A stretch of DNA of 64,000 bases. Origin: a bacterium (GTDB taxonomy: Bacteria > Desulfobacterota > Binatia > HRBIN30 > CADEER01). A model generated the notes under the pieces. The model did not search any database, had not been told where the DNA came from, and saw only the letters and a program-made list of their open reading frames with translations. Where the stretch lies: positions 124,001-188,000 of the forward strand of contig JAUIGL010000001.1 of assembly GCA_030430165.1 (NCBI GenBank), given 5' to 3'. Positions 1-9,113 of this stretch are shown here, in pieces. The first letter of the stretch is position 1; each line of letters begins with the position of its first letter. A program made the position numbers and the translations under genes.

Positions 1-1779
1 GGGCGGAGCTTTCCGACTCAGCCCTTTTTCGGCGATACCCACCTGCATACCTCCTTTTCGTTCGACGCGGGCGCGTTTGGCGCCCGCCTCGGTCCGAGAG
101 AGGCGTATCGCTTCGCCCGCGGGGAGGAGATATCGGCATCGAGCGGCCAGCCGGTCCGCCTGGCGCGGCCGCTGGATTTTCTGGTGGTTGCCGATCACTC
201 GGACAACATGGGGTTCTTCCCGGACTTGTTGGCCGGCACTCCCTCCATACTCGCCGACCCGACGGGGCGGAAGTGGCACGAGATGATTCGCTCGGGCGAA
301 GGGGCGCGCGCCGCGCTCGAGATCGTCGATGCGTTTTCACACGGAACGTTTCCCAAGGCGCTCATGTATCTGCCGGGCACCGCCGCCTATCGAAGCACCT
401 GGGAGGAGACCATCGCCGCCGCCGAGGAAGCCAATACGCCGGGGCGCTTCACGGCCTTTATTGGGTTCGAGTGGACCTCGAACACCGGTGGCAACAATCT
501 GCATCGCAACGTCGTCTTCCGCGATGGCGGTGATCGAGCCCGGCAGGTCGAGCCCTACACCACGATCGCGCCGCTCGGCAGTGACGACCCGCGCGACCTG
601 TGGCGATGGATGGCGGGCTACGAGGAGAAAACCGGTGGTCGCGTTCTGGCGATCGCCCACAACGGCAACCTTTCGAACGGGAGAATGTTCCCTTTGATCG
701 AGCCGGCCACCGGAAGGCCGCTCGATCGCGAGTACGCGGAGACGCGGGCCCTGTGGGAGCCGCTGTACGAGGTGACCCAGACCAAGGGGACCAGCGAAGC
801 GCACCCCTTTTTGTCGCCGAACGACGAATTCGCCGACTTCGAGATCTGGGACAAGGGCAATCTCGACCTCTCGGTCCTCAAGGACGAGTCGATGCTGGAG
901 TTCGAGTACGCCCGCGCGGCTTTCAAGAACGGTCTCCTCAGCAGGCGCACGCTCGGCACCAATCCGTATGCGTTCGGTCTGGTCGGCTCGACCGACGCCC
1001 ACACCGGTCTGTCCAGTGCCGACGACGACAACTTCTTCGGTAAGACATCGGCGCACGAGCCGAATCCGAAGCGCGCGGTCGAGCCGTTCCTGAAAGGAGC
1101 AGAGGCGACCACGATCATGGGGTGGGAAGTTGCGGCCTCCGGCTACGCCGCGGTCTGGGCGACCGAGAACACTCGCGAGGCCATCTGGGACGCGATGGAA
1201 CGAAAGGAGACGTACGCCACCACCGGCCCGCGCATGGTGGTGCGGTTCTTCGGTGGGTGGGACTTCGAAGAGAGTGACGCGCACACCCATCGTCCCGCCG
1301 AAGTCGGCTACACGCGCGGGGTTCCCATGGGAGGCGAATTGCTGTCGGCGCCGGCTGGTAAGGCGCCGACGTTTCTGGTCGCTGCCCTCAAGGATCCAAT
1401 CGGTGCCAACCTCGACCGCATCCAGATCGTCAAGGGGTGGGTCGACGCATCGGGCGAGGCGCGCGAGCGCGTGTTCGACGTTGCGGTATCGAACGGACGC
1501 GCGATCGGCGCCGACGGGCGCTGCACGGTGCCGGTCGGCAGTACCGTGCAGGGCGCGACGTGGACGAACTCGATCGGTGCGGGAGAGATGATCACGGTTT
1601 GGCGGGATCCGGATTTCGATGCTGATCGCAGCGCATTCTACTACGCTCGCGTGATCGAGATCCCGACGCCTCGTTGGACCGCTCACGATGCGGCGTACTT
1701 CGGCGTCGAGATGCCCGCGCAGGCACGGGTGACGACCACGGAGAGAGCCTTTACCTCGCCGATTTGGTACTACCCATGA
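1..1779 (+). CDS. DUF3604 family protein, 5' partial
   Basis: The frame is open from the first base, so the start lies outside the window; 592 residues are visible. Near the visible N-terminus is FFGDTHLHTSFS, a PHP-like H-x-H metal-binding motif. It is followed by VVADHSDNMG (about residue 62), HNGNLSNG (about 220) and GSTDAHTG (about 330), the spaced His/Asp motifs of the DUF3604 family. Members are generally exported proteins related to PHP-type metallohydrolases, with unknown substrate. The stop codon overlaps the start of the following lipase gene (ATGA), so the two are probably translationally coupled. Family assignment is firm; the reaction is unknown. Confidence 0.9.
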   Translation, partial: GRSFPTQPFFGDTHLHTSFSFDAGAFGARLGPREAYRFARGEEISASSGQPVRLARPLDFLVVADHSDNMGFFPDLLAGTPSILADPTGRKWHEMIRSGEGARAALEIVDAFSHGTFPKALMYLPGTAAYRSTWEETIAAAEEANTPGRFTAFIGFEWTSNTGGNNLHRNVVFRDGGDRARQVEPYTTIAPLGSDDPRDLWRWMAGYEEKTGGRVLAIAHNGNLSNGRMFPLIEPATGRPLDREYAETRALWEPLYEVTQTKGTSEAHPFLSPNDEFADFEIWDKGNLDLSVLKDESMLEFEYARAAFKNGLLSRRTLGTNPYAFGLVGSTDAHTGLSSADDDNFFGKTSAHEPNPKRAVEPFLKGAEATTIMGWEVAASGYAAVWATENTREAIWDAMERKETYATTGPRMVVRFFGGWDFEESDAHTHRPAEVGYTRGVPMGGELLSAPAGKAPTFLVAALKDPIGANLDRIQIVKGWVDASGEARERVFDVAVSNGRAIGADGRCTVPVGSTVQGATWTNSIGAGEMITVWRDPDFDADRSAFYYARVIEIPTPRWTAHDAAYFGVEMPAQARVTTTERAFTSPIWYYP

Positions 1780-3719
1780 GATGGCGAGGCCGGGCGAGGC
1801 GCCGGCCTGGGGTTCGCAGTGGCGCGGTCGGTCCAGCGGGCGCACGCTGCCGTTTCGCTGCGTGCATGGTTGCGGCGGTGCTGCTTGCGGCCGGATGCGG
1901 GGCGCCGTTCGCGGCGCGGCGAGCGTCCCCCGAAGCGGTGCGGCGGGCGCTCACCGAAACTGCTCTATCCTCTGACAACGTCAGCAGCTTCTCTACGATT
2001 CTGCTCCACCGGCAGAACCTTACCAGCGTATATAAGGCGGAGCCGGTGTTCGCGCTAATGGAGCTGCATCGGCGATTTCGACAGGGGGAACTGGATTCGG
2101 ACGCCCTCTTCTCGCTCGCCGAGCTCTCCTTTCACTACGCGAAGGGAACGGGTGCCAGGCCATTCTATCTGGCCGCCGCGGTCTATGCCTATGGCTACGT
2201 TTTTCCCGACGATCCCACGAAGGCACCGGATCGATTCGATCCGCGGCTTCGCGAGGCCGTCGATTTCTACAACCGGTCGCTCGCCGAGGCGTTCAAGGCA
2301 TCCGACTCGGTGCACGTCGAAGTCGTTCCTGGGGTCTACGCCCTGCCTTTTGGGGAGCTCGATCTCACTCTCGACACGGGTGAGCTTCGCTGGGGCGATC
2401 GCCGCTTGACGCGGTTCGTTGCCGCCGCCGACACCGAAGTCGTCGGCTTCGAGAACCGCTACCGCAGCCCGGGAGTGGGCGCGCCGCTTGCGGCTGGAGT
2501 GGAGCCGGTCGATCCAACGCGGCCGGAGTCTGATTTTGTCGGGGCCAAGGTGCGTGTGCCCGTATCGCTCTTGCTTCGTTTGCCGGATGCGCGTGCCCAG
2601 CTCACGCGCGAGCAGCTGTTTGGGTCTCTGGAGTTGCACGCCGCGACCGACCCGCCATCGGTGACGATCTCCTCCTGGGACGTTCCTTTGGAGCAGGAGC
2701 CGACGGTGGCGCTGGCGTTGACGCTTGCCGAGGCGCGGCCGTGGTCGCAGGAGATGTCATTGTTTCTAGGGCGAGTTCTACAGGCGGACATGGGCCCGCG
2801 CTTCGCTGGGCGCGAACCGCATCAGGTCGGAAAGATCCCGGTCGTCTTCGTGCACGGCACGGCATCGAATCCGAGCGTGTGGTTCAACATGGTCAACGAC
2901 CTCGACAGCGATCCGGTCGTTCGGCGTCATTTCGACTTCTGGGTGTTTCGCTACGACAGCGGCCAGCCGATCCTGTACTCCGGCATGCGCCTCCGCGAGA
3001 TGCTCACCTCGGCCGTCGCGGCGTTTCGCAGCGAAGTCGGCGAGGACCCCTGTCTCGACCAGATGGTGTTGGTCGGTCACAGCCAAGGTGGCTTGTTGGT
3101 CAAGCTGGCGGTGATCGACTCGGGCGATCGCTTCTGGCGCAACGTCAGCGACCAGCCGCTCGATGAAGTCGAGCTCACCGACGAGACGCGTGCGTTGCTG
3201 CGCAATGCGATGTTCGTCGAGCCGATGCCGTTCGTCAAACGCGCCGTCTTCATCGCCACACCGCATCGCGGCAGCTATCTCGCCGGGCCGACCCTGGTGC
3301 GCAGGCTCGCCCAGCGCCTGATCACTCTTCCCGCCGAGACGTTGCGCACCGGGCCCGAGTTGTTGGGATTCGACAAGGTCCGTCAGTACGCGGACCTGCA
3401 GCAGCTGCCGACCAGCATCGACAACATGTCGCCCGGGCATCCGTTCGTCGAGACGATCTCCCAGATCCCGATTGCTCCGCAAGTGCGGCCGCATTCGATT
3501 GTCGGTGTGGTCGGCGATGGGCCGGTCGAGGAGGGGGGCGATGGGGTGGTCAAGTATACGAGCGCCCACATCGAGCCGGTCGAGTCGGAGCTGGTCGTGC
3601 CGTATCCGCACTCGATGCAAGCGAAACCCGAGGTGGTCGCCGAGGTGCGGCGGATTCTCCACCTGCATCTCGAGGAGAGCGGTGGTTGCCGAGCCTCGGC
3701 GCCGGCTGAGCCCGAGTGA
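1776..3719 (+). CDS. Alpha/beta-hydrolase lipoprotein (lipase/esterase-like)
   Basis: 647 residues from an ATG overlapping the upstream stop (ATGA). An Arg-rich N-region leads to VLLAAGC, a lipobox, so the protein is probably a membrane-anchored lipoprotein; an in-frame ATG at 1866 is an alternative start. The N-terminal half has no recognised motif. The C-terminal half from about residue 350 is an alpha/beta-hydrolase: VVFVHGTASNPSVW supplies the oxyanion region and VGHSQGG the nucleophile elbow (Ser). ATPHRGSYLA follows, as in PGAP1/DUF676-type lipases. A His near SMQAKPEV could complete the triad. It probably cleaves lipid or ester substrates in the envelope. Confidence 0.85.
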   Translation: MRWRGRARRRPGVRSGAVGPAGARCRFAACMVAAVLLAAGCGAPFAARRASPEAVRRALTETALSSDNVSSFSTILLHRQNLTSVYKAEPVFALMELHRRFRQGELDSDALFSLAELSFHYAKGTGARPFYLAAAVYAYGYVFPDDPTKAPDRFDPRLREAVDFYNRSLAEAFKASDSVHVEVVPGVYALPFGELDLTLDTGELRWGDRRLTRFVAAADTEVVGFENRYRSPGVGAPLAAGVEPVDPTRPESDFVGAKVRVPVSLLLRLPDARAQLTREQLFGSLELHAATDPPSVTISSWDVPLEQEPTVALALTLAEARPWSQEMSLFLGRVLQADMGPRFAGREPHQVGKIPVVFVHGTASNPSVWFNMVNDLDSDPVVRRHFDFWVFRYDSGQPILYSGMRLREMLTSAVAAFRSEVGEDPCLDQMVLVGHSQGGLLVKLAVIDSGDRFWRNVSDQPLDEVELTDETRALLRNAMFVEPMPFVKRAVFIATPHRGSYLAGPTLVRRLAQRLITLPAETLRTGPELLGFDKVRQYADLQQLPTSIDNMSPGHPFVETISQIPIAPQVRPHSIVGVVGDGPVEEGGDGVVKYTSAHIEPVESELVVPYPHSMQAKPEVVAEVRRILHLHLEESGGCRASAPAEPE

Positions 3720-3768
3720 TCAGACCGCATGGTGGAATTGCGGACGACGAAGAAGGGGGACAAAGACC

Positions 3769-4785
3769 ATGAGAAAGCGAATGATCGCGCGACTCGCCGG
3801 GCTGCTCGGCCTCGCCCTCGCCTGGGGGCAGGTCGGTCATGCGGCCGAGCTGAGCCACTACGCCTCGATGCCGGGGTTGGTGAATCCGACCGACCTGTTC
3901 ATGCCGCCGAAGGAGATCGGCCAGTTTGCCTATGCGCAGTACCAGGCACTCTACACCACCGATACCTTTCGCGACGCGAGAGGCCGGAAGGTCGATTCGA
4001 TCTCGACTCCACTGCCGCCCGGAATGGGACGTGAGGTGGACCTCGACCTCGATGTCGACAGTTGGACGATCGCACCCCTGTTGCTCTGGGCTCCAGACTG
4101 GGACGTCCTCGGCGGCCGCTACGGCGCAGCGGTCCTGATTCCCTTCGGCAATCCGACGGTCGGCGCGGTGCTGCAGACGGAGGTCGGTTTCGGGTTGCAG
4201 GCGGAGACTTCCAACGTCGGAATCGCCGACATGTACGTGCAGCCGATCTGGCTGCAGTGGAGCGTCTCACGCCTCGACCTGACCTTCGCCTACGGTTTCT
4301 ACGCTCCGACCGGCGAGTACCAGTACGGCGCCGCCGATAACATCGGCTTGGGGTTCTGGAGCCATCAGTTGCAGACCGCCTGGCGCTGGGCGATCGATGA
4401 GGAGCGATCGTTTCTGGCGTTGCTCGCGTTGACCGGGGAGATCAATCACAACAAGGAGGGGGCCGACGTCGTTCCCGGCTCGCACCTCACCTTGAACTGG
4501 GAGATCGCAAAGACGTTCTGGACGGACTGGTTGCAGATCGGACTGACCGGATACGATAGCTGGCAGGTCAGCGACGACTCGGGGTCGGACGCGCCCCCAC
4601 CGGCGCTGCGCCACCTCGACGAGGCGCACGCGATAGGGGGCCAGATCGGGATTCCTCGCTTCGGACTCACATTCAAGTACCTCAACGAGCTGAGGGCGGA
4701 GGACCGGTTCCAAGGCCAGACCTTCACTCTCTCGTTTGCGCTTCCGCTCGAGCCAGTGTTTGGATGGGCGCGCGGGAAGCTATGA
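3769..4785 (+). CDS. Outer-membrane channel, phenol_MetA_deg/SphA-like
   Basis: 338 residues. The start is the ATG preceded by AAGGGGGA at a good distance; the open frame continues upstream but overlaps the lipase gene. An N-terminal signal peptide (RKRMIARLAGLLGLALAWG) is followed by LSHYASMPGLVNPTDLFMPP. The rest is a series of alternating aromatic/polar beta-strands, including GFYAPTGEYQYGAADNIGLG, ending in a strand pattern typical of outer-membrane barrels. This matches the family around phenol meta-cleavage transporters (PF13557), thought to import hydrophobic compounds. It lies 49 bp after the lipase and before the ion-channel gene, suggesting one transcription unit. The substrate is unknown. 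Confidence 0.8.
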   Translation: MRKRMIARLAGLLGLALAWGQVGHAAELSHYASMPGLVNPTDLFMPPKEIGQFAYAQYQALYTTDTFRDARGRKVDSISTPLPPGMGREVDLDLDVDSWTIAPLLLWAPDWDVLGGRYGAAVLIPFGNPTVGAVLQTEVGFGLQAETSNVGIADMYVQPIWLQWSVSRLDLTFAYGFYAPTGEYQYGAADNIGLGFWSHQLQTAWRWAIDEERSFLALLALTGEINHNKEGADVVPGSHLTLNWEIAKTFWTDWLQIGLTGYDSWQVSDDSGSDAPPPALRHLDEAHAIGGQIGIPRFGLTFKYLNELRAEDRFQGQTFTLSFALPLEPVFGWARGKL

Positions 4786-4838
4786 ACCGGTAGGTCGAAG
4801 CGAAGCGGTCGCAACGAGCCGGTTTGGGGGGAGCGAAC

Positions 4839-5999
4839 TTGGGAGAGGATGCCGGCAAGGCTCGATGCGCCCGCGGAACGTGGGGGCAAGGCTCGTCAGG
4901 TCGGTGTGGCTTCCGAGTGCTCGTCGCCGTCGTCTTCCTCGCGGGTATCGCCGTGCTGGTCGGCGGGGCACGTCCGGCCAGCGGCCAGTACGCCGAGGTC
5001 GAGGTGCCGGTGGCGTTCGATGTTGCCGAGCTCGGCCTGCCGAACGGCGAACGCCCGGTGGTCGTGCGCGCCGGCTTCCACCTGCACGACATCAACGCCA
5101 TCGACGACGACACCGAGACGTTCGAGCTCAACGGGGTGCTGACGCTCGACTGGCGCGATTCGCGATTGGCATTCGATCCCGGCGACTCGGGGGCTGACGA
5201 GCGAATCTACCAGGGCGACTTCCAGTTCTCGGAGTTGGCTGCGGCGTGGTTTCCGCAGGTCGTTCTGGTCAACCAGTCGGGGCTGTTCGAAGAGGCCGGA
5301 GTCGTGCAACGCATCCGCGCCGACGGCAGCGCGACCCTGATGCGTTTCATCAACGCGTCGGCCGAGGTGGACCTCGACATGCGACAGTTCCCCTTCGATG
5401 AGCAGCGGCTGATCGCCGAGTTCGAGGTGTTTGGATTCGATCGCGGAGAGGTCGTGTTCGAAGCCGCCGGACCGGTCACTTCGGACCCCCTGCGAGTTCC
5501 GCAGTGGGAGGTTCTCGGACGAGAGCTCAGCGTTGTCGAGGACCCCGCCCCGTACGCGGGCCGGGGAGGCGGCTCGAGCCGGCTGGTGCTCAGCGTCGAC
5601 GTGGCGCGTCGCTCCTGGTACGCGCGGCGCCTGGTCGTGCTGCCGCTGGTGGTGATCGTTCTGCTCGCGTTCTCCGTCTTCTGGATGGAGGAGTCGTCTT
5701 CGCTGAGCGACCGCCTGAGCGTGTCGTTCATCGGCATCCTCACCGGGGTGACCTACCAGGTCGTGATCACCGATCAGCTTCCCCACATCTCGTACTTCAC
5801 GGTGATGCACGCCTTTCTCGGCTGGAGCTTCTTCGTGATGTGCGCGACGGTGCTGCCGAGCGTGATCGTGGTCGGGCGGCGCCGCCGAGGGGAAAACGAG
5901 AGTGCCGCGGCGCTCGATCGACTCTGTCGTTGGGCGTTTCCGCTGGTCTACGTTTCGGTGAACCTGGTGCTATTCGCGAGTCGCTTCGTACTGCGCTAG
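4839..5999 (+). CDS. Prokaryotic pentameric ligand-gated ion channel (Cys-loop family)
   Basis: 386 residues. I chose TTG 4839 because GGAG lies 5 bases upstream; TTG 4824 and GTG 4917 are alternatives. A signal/TM segment is followed by a beta-rich extracellular domain containing DMRQFPFDEQ (about residue 180). This is the Cys-loop equivalent with the invariant FPFD; the flanking cysteines are absent, as in bacterial GLIC/ELIC. Four helices follow from about residue 258. M1 begins ARRLVVLPLVVIVLL, M2 includes SDRLSVSFIGILTGVTY, M3 follows LPHISYFTVMHAF, and M4 is at the C-terminus. It should form a homopentameric cation or anion channel gated by a small ligand. It is the last gene of the DUF3604-lipase-porin run. 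Confidence 0.88.
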   Translation: MGEDAGKARCARGTWGQGSSGRCGFRVLVAVVFLAGIAVLVGGARPASGQYAEVEVPVAFDVAELGLPNGERPVVVRAGFHLHDINAIDDDTETFELNGVLTLDWRDSRLAFDPGDSGADERIYQGDFQFSELAAAWFPQVVLVNQSGLFEEAGVVQRIRADGSATLMRFINASAEVDLDMRQFPFDEQRLIAEFEVFGFDRGEVVFEAAGPVTSDPLRVPQWEVLGRELSVVEDPAPYAGRGGGSSRLVLSVDVARRSWYARRLVVLPLVVIVLLAFSVFWMEESSSLSDRLSVSFIGILTGVTYQVVITDQLPHISYFTVMHAFLGWSFFVMCATVLPSVIVVGRRRRGENESAAALDRLCRWAFPLVYVSVNLVLFASRFVLR

Positions 6000-6029
6000 C
6001 ACTCCGCCGCCCTGATTTCGGGTGGTCCT

Positions 6030-6215
6030 CTACAACGCGACCTCGATCGTCGTGCCGTCGTCGGCGGCGATCAGGTCGCCGGTGAAGATCTGGGCCATCG
6101 GTGCCGTGAAGAACGCTTCGACCTGCGGCGAGCCGTTGTCGAAGCCGGGCAGGATATGGGTCAGCACGAGGGTGTGCACACCCGTATCTTCGTCGAGCGA
6201 GGCGGTGTCACAACC
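6030..6215 (-). pseudogene. C-terminal remnant of a metallo-beta-lactamase-fold hydrolase
   Basis: The minus-strand frame reads HTLVLTHILPGFD and, near its end, FTGDLIAADDGTTIEV. This is the characteristic C-terminus of MBL-fold ribonuclease Z/arylsulfatase-type hydrolases (THLxP then F.GExxxxxDG). Only about 55 residues are homologous; upstream the frame runs into repeat-like DNA (GATGAGGGTCCCTC, resembling the 8.2-kb repeat) and no N-terminal MBL motif HxHxDH is present. I read it as a decayed gene fragment truncated at a repeat. The rest of 6000-6432 shows no supportable gene. Confidence 0.5.
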
Positions 6216-6432
6216 CATACTGTCAACCTTGTGGGAGAAGGGCAGGATGAGGGTCCCTCGAATGGGGGCGAAGCCCCACCAATATACCTTCGGAGCGTTC
6301 CAACGTCTTGATCGCGGTCGAAACGCTTCGGACGCTCTCCGGGTTTCAAGCGGACCCACTACTCGACGGTTGTATTGTCACCGAGAATGCCAATAAGATG
6401 CGGGTTGGCCGAATAGGGGCGAGGCGGGAATA

Positions 6433-8088
6433 ATGACACGAGGCAGGAAGTGGACGATCGCGCTCGTCGTGGTCGTGGCGATCGGAAGCCTGATCTATGC
6501 GAAGCGCGAGGCGATCGTGCTGAAGCTGGTTGGCAGCATGGTCAAGCGCCGGGTCCCGGTCGGCCCGTACCGCGAGGTCACCTGGTCGTCCGGAGCCGAT
6601 CCGCAGGGTAGGGCGCCGGGGGAGCGTCCGCCGAATATCGTCTTGATCCTCGCCGACGATCTCGGCTGGAACGACCTGACCTTCAACGGCGGCGGAGTCG
6701 CCGCCGGCACGGTGCCGACACCGCACATCGACTCGATCGCCGCCGACGGAGTGAGTTTCCTCAACGGCTACGCCGCCAACGGCACCTGCGCCCCGTCTCG
6801 CGCCGCCCTCATGTCGGGTCGCTACGGAACGCGCTTCGGCTTCGAGTTCACCCCGACGCCGCCCGGGATGATGCAGCTGGCGTCGCTCGTCGGACGCCCG
6901 CCGGGCCGGCTGCGCGAGACGATCGTGCACGACGCCGAGTCGGTGCCTTACGATGAGATGGGGATGCCCGCATCCGAGATCACCCTGGCGGAGCTGCTGT
7001 CGAGTCGCGGCTACTACACCGCGCATATCGGCAAGTGGCACCTCGGCCGATCGAAAGGCATGGCTCCCGAGGATCAGGGCTTCGACGAGAGTCTGTTGAT
7101 GGCGAGCGGCCTGTACCTGCCGGAGGACAGTCCCGACGTCGTCAATTCGAAACAGGACTTCGACCCGATCGATCGCTTCCTGTGGGCGGCGATGCGCTTT
7201 GCCGTGTCGTTCAACGGCGGCGAGGCGTTCGAGCCCGACGCCTACCTCACCGATTACTTCACCGATCACGCCGTCGAGGTGATCGAGGCCAACAAGGATC
7301 GACCGTTTTTTCTCTACCTGGCGCACTGGGCGCCGCACACTCCGTTGCAGGCGACGCGCGAGGACTACGATGCCTTGTCGCACATCGAGCGCCACCGTGA
7401 GCGCGTCTACGCGGCGATGATCCGCGCCCTCGACCGTGGTGTCGGGCGTGTTCTCGACGCCTTGAAGCGCAACGGTCTCGAGGACAACACCCTGGTCCTC
7501 TTCACGTCCGACAACGGCGGCGCCGGCTACATCGGCTTGCCGGACGTCAACCGGCCGTTCCGCGGCTGGAAGATCACGCTGTTCGAAGGCGGCATCCACG
7601 TGCCGTACTTCGCCAAGTGGCCGGCGCGAATTCCGGCCGGCGGAACGTTCGACGCGCCGGTGCACCACTTCGACATGTACGCGACTGCGGCCGCCGCCGC
7701 CGCGGCTCCGCTACCCGGCGATCGCAAGATGGACGGTGTCGACCTGCTGCCGTTCGTCACCGGAGCGGCGGAGGGGGTGCCCCACCGATCCCTTTTCTGG
7801 CGCAGCGGCGCTTCGCAGAGCGCACTGGTCGACGGCTGGAAGCTCGACGTCAGCGACCCGCCGGGCCGGCGCTGGCTGTTCGATCTCGAGTCCGACCCCT
7901 ACGAGCGCGACGACCTGGCGGCAAAGCGTCCCGACAAGCTCGCCGAGCTCGAGGCAGCGTTGGCGGAGCACAATGCGGACCAGGCGCCACCGGCGTGGCC
8001 GGCGCAGATTTCGACGGCGATCAACCTCGACAAGGATCTGAGCAAGCCGGATGCACCGGACGACGAGTACATCTACTGGTCGAACTGA
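6433..8088 (+). CDS. Arylsulfatase-type sulfatase, membrane-anchored
   Basis: 551 residues. One N-terminal TM helix (WTIALVVVVAIGSLIYA) probably anchors it to the inner membrane with the enzyme in the periplasm. The sulfatase domain starts at PNIVLILADDLGWND (about 66-80; the Asp pair binds calcium). The formylglycine motif is CAPSRAALMSGR with Cys at residue 119, a C-x-P-S-R site that needs a formylglycine-generating enzyme; none is in the window. HIGKWHLG, WAPHTPLQ and FTSDNGG supply the remaining metal/sulfate ligands. The C-terminal SDPYERDDLA is typical of the family. It stands alone and its substrate cannot be deduced. Confidence 0.93.
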   Translation: MTRGRKWTIALVVVVAIGSLIYAKREAIVLKLVGSMVKRRVPVGPYREVTWSSGADPQGRAPGERPPNIVLILADDLGWNDLTFNGGGVAAGTVPTPHIDSIAADGVSFLNGYAANGTCAPSRAALMSGRYGTRFGFEFTPTPPGMMQLASLVGRPPGRLRETIVHDAESVPYDEMGMPASEITLAELLSSRGYYTAHIGKWHLGRSKGMAPEDQGFDESLLMASGLYLPEDSPDVVNSKQDFDPIDRFLWAAMRFAVSFNGGEAFEPDAYLTDYFTDHAVEVIEANKDRPFFLYLAHWAPHTPLQATREDYDALSHIERHRERVYAAMIRALDRGVGRVLDALKRNGLEDNTLVLFTSDNGGAGYIGLPDVNRPFRGWKITLFEGGIHVPYFAKWPARIPAGGTFDAPVHHFDMYATAAAAAAAPLPGDRKMDGVDLLPFVTGAAEGVPHRSLFWRSGASQSALVDGWKLDVSDPPGRRWLFDLESDPYERDDLAAKRPDKLAELEAALAEHNADQAPPAWPAQISTAINLDKDLSKPDAPDDEYIYWSN

Positions 8089-8174
8089 GGGGGCCGGGTT
8101 TCGACGATGACTTACTGCGACCCTGATTTCGACGCAGGGGCCGTGGTGCGAATGAACACAATTGTGGGGCTGCG

Positions 8175-8280
8175 CCCTCATTTGAGGGGCCCTCACCCGG
8201 GCTTCGCCCGGCCTCTCCCACAGGGAGAGGCGTCCTCGGTCCCCTCTCCCTGTGGGAGAGGGCTAGGGTGAGGGTCCCTC
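8175..8280. repeat. Compound palindromic intergenic repeat (REP/BIME-like)
   Basis: Nested inverted repeats: CCCTCA/TGAGGG (8175-8188), outer arms CCCTCACCC (8190-8198) and GGGTGAGGG (8266-8274), and two inner self-complementary units, CCTCTCCCACAGGGAGAGG and CCTCTCCCTGTGGGAGAGG, which are themselves inverted copies. The same CCCTCACC...GGTGAGGG framework recurs at 11885-12040 and as a scrap near 6236-6262. It lies downstream of the sulfatase stop and could end transcription or stabilise mRNA ends. Confidence 0.75.
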
Positions 8281-8367
8281 GCAATGATCGAGCGGAGCGA
8301 TGCACTGCTTGTTCGGCCAGATCGATACGTGCATGTGTAAGGTTCTCTTGAGGAGCTAGGATTGAGA

Positions 8368-9012
8368 ATGGACGCGGCGAGGAAGACGACCGACGGAAGA
8401 TTCGCCCGTTCGGAGCGGACGCGGGCGGCGGTGGCGCAAGCGATGCTGGATTGTCTCGACGACGGGATCCTGCGTCCGTCCGCGGAAGTAGTCGCGAAAC
8501 GCGCCGGTGTCTCCCCGCGAGCCGTGTTCCGGCACTTCGACAACCTCGAGGCCCTGCACAACGAGGTAGCGGAGCTCCACATCAAGCGGATTCTCAAGGA
8601 GCTGCCGCCGATCGTTACCGAGGGAACCTTGGAGCAGCGCCTCGATGGAATGGTTGCCAACGCCAGCCGACGCAACGAGCTGATCGCGCCGGTGCGGCGC
8701 GCGGCAGCGCTGTCGGAGCCGTTTTCGCAGGTGATTCGCGAACGCCACTCTTGGCTGCGCTCCAAGGTTCGCCGTGCCGTGCGACGCGTCTTCGCCGAGG
8801 AGCTCGACGGGCTCGCCGAAGTCGAACGCAGTAGCCGCGTCGCCGCCCTGCGAGTCCTGCTGTCCTTCAACTTCTGGGAAGAGCTGCGCCGCCACGAGAA
8901 CCTATCAGTGGCCGCGGCCACCCGGGTGCTGCGCGGAGCCATGCTGGCCGTGTTGCAGGCACCGGCTGGCAAGCCTTCGCGGCGCGGCAAGCGAAGGCCC
9001 AGCAGATCCTAG
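8368..9012 (+). CDS. TetR/AcrR family transcriptional regulator
   Basis: 214 residues. ATG 8368 is preferred over in-frame TTG 8362; AGGAG and TAGGA lie just upstream. The N-terminal HTH reads AEVVAKRAGVSPRAVFRHFDN (about residues 35-55), a textbook TetR recognition region with the closing Y/F-x-H-F. The all-helical C-terminal domain, expected to bind ligand, shows no family-specific feature. The tail is Arg/Lys-rich. It is convergent with the SDR gene and lies next to the sulfatase; either could be a target, but no operator was recognised. Confidence 0.88.
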   Translation: MDAARKTTDGRFARSERTRAAVAQAMLDCLDDGILRPSAEVVAKRAGVSPRAVFRHFDNLEALHNEVAELHIKRILKELPPIVTEGTLEQRLDGMVANASRRNELIAPVRRAAALSEPFSQVIRERHSWLRSKVRRAVRRVFAEELDGLAEVERSSRVAALRVLLSFNFWEELRRHENLSVAAATRVLRGAMLAVLQAPAGKPSRRGKRRPSRS

Positions 9013-9031
9013 TAGAAGACGCTGGAAACCC

Positions 9032-9102
9032 CTTCGCGTCTTCGTGGCTTTGTGTTGAAAAGCGCGACCGCTAGTACAACACGAAGTCACGAAGACGCAA
9101 AG
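9032..9102. terminator. Large hairpin between convergent genes, built from dispersed repeats
   Basis: The arms CTTCGCGTCTTCGTGGCTTT (starting at 9032) and its near-complement in 9077-9102 give about 26 paired bases with few mismatches and a 19-base loop. It sits between the stops of the TetR gene (+) and the SDR gene (-), where a bidirectional terminator is expected. The arm is itself a dispersed repeat: 12187-12212 differs from 9077-9102 at one base. Confidence 0.6.
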
Positions 9103-9113
9103 AGCAGGGTGGG

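Noticed and set aside
337-1845. 502-codon open frame on the minus strand opposite the DUF3604 gene
   Set aside because: Arg/Pro-rich translation without motifs, fully antisense to a well-supported gene; long antisense frames are common in DNA of this GC content.
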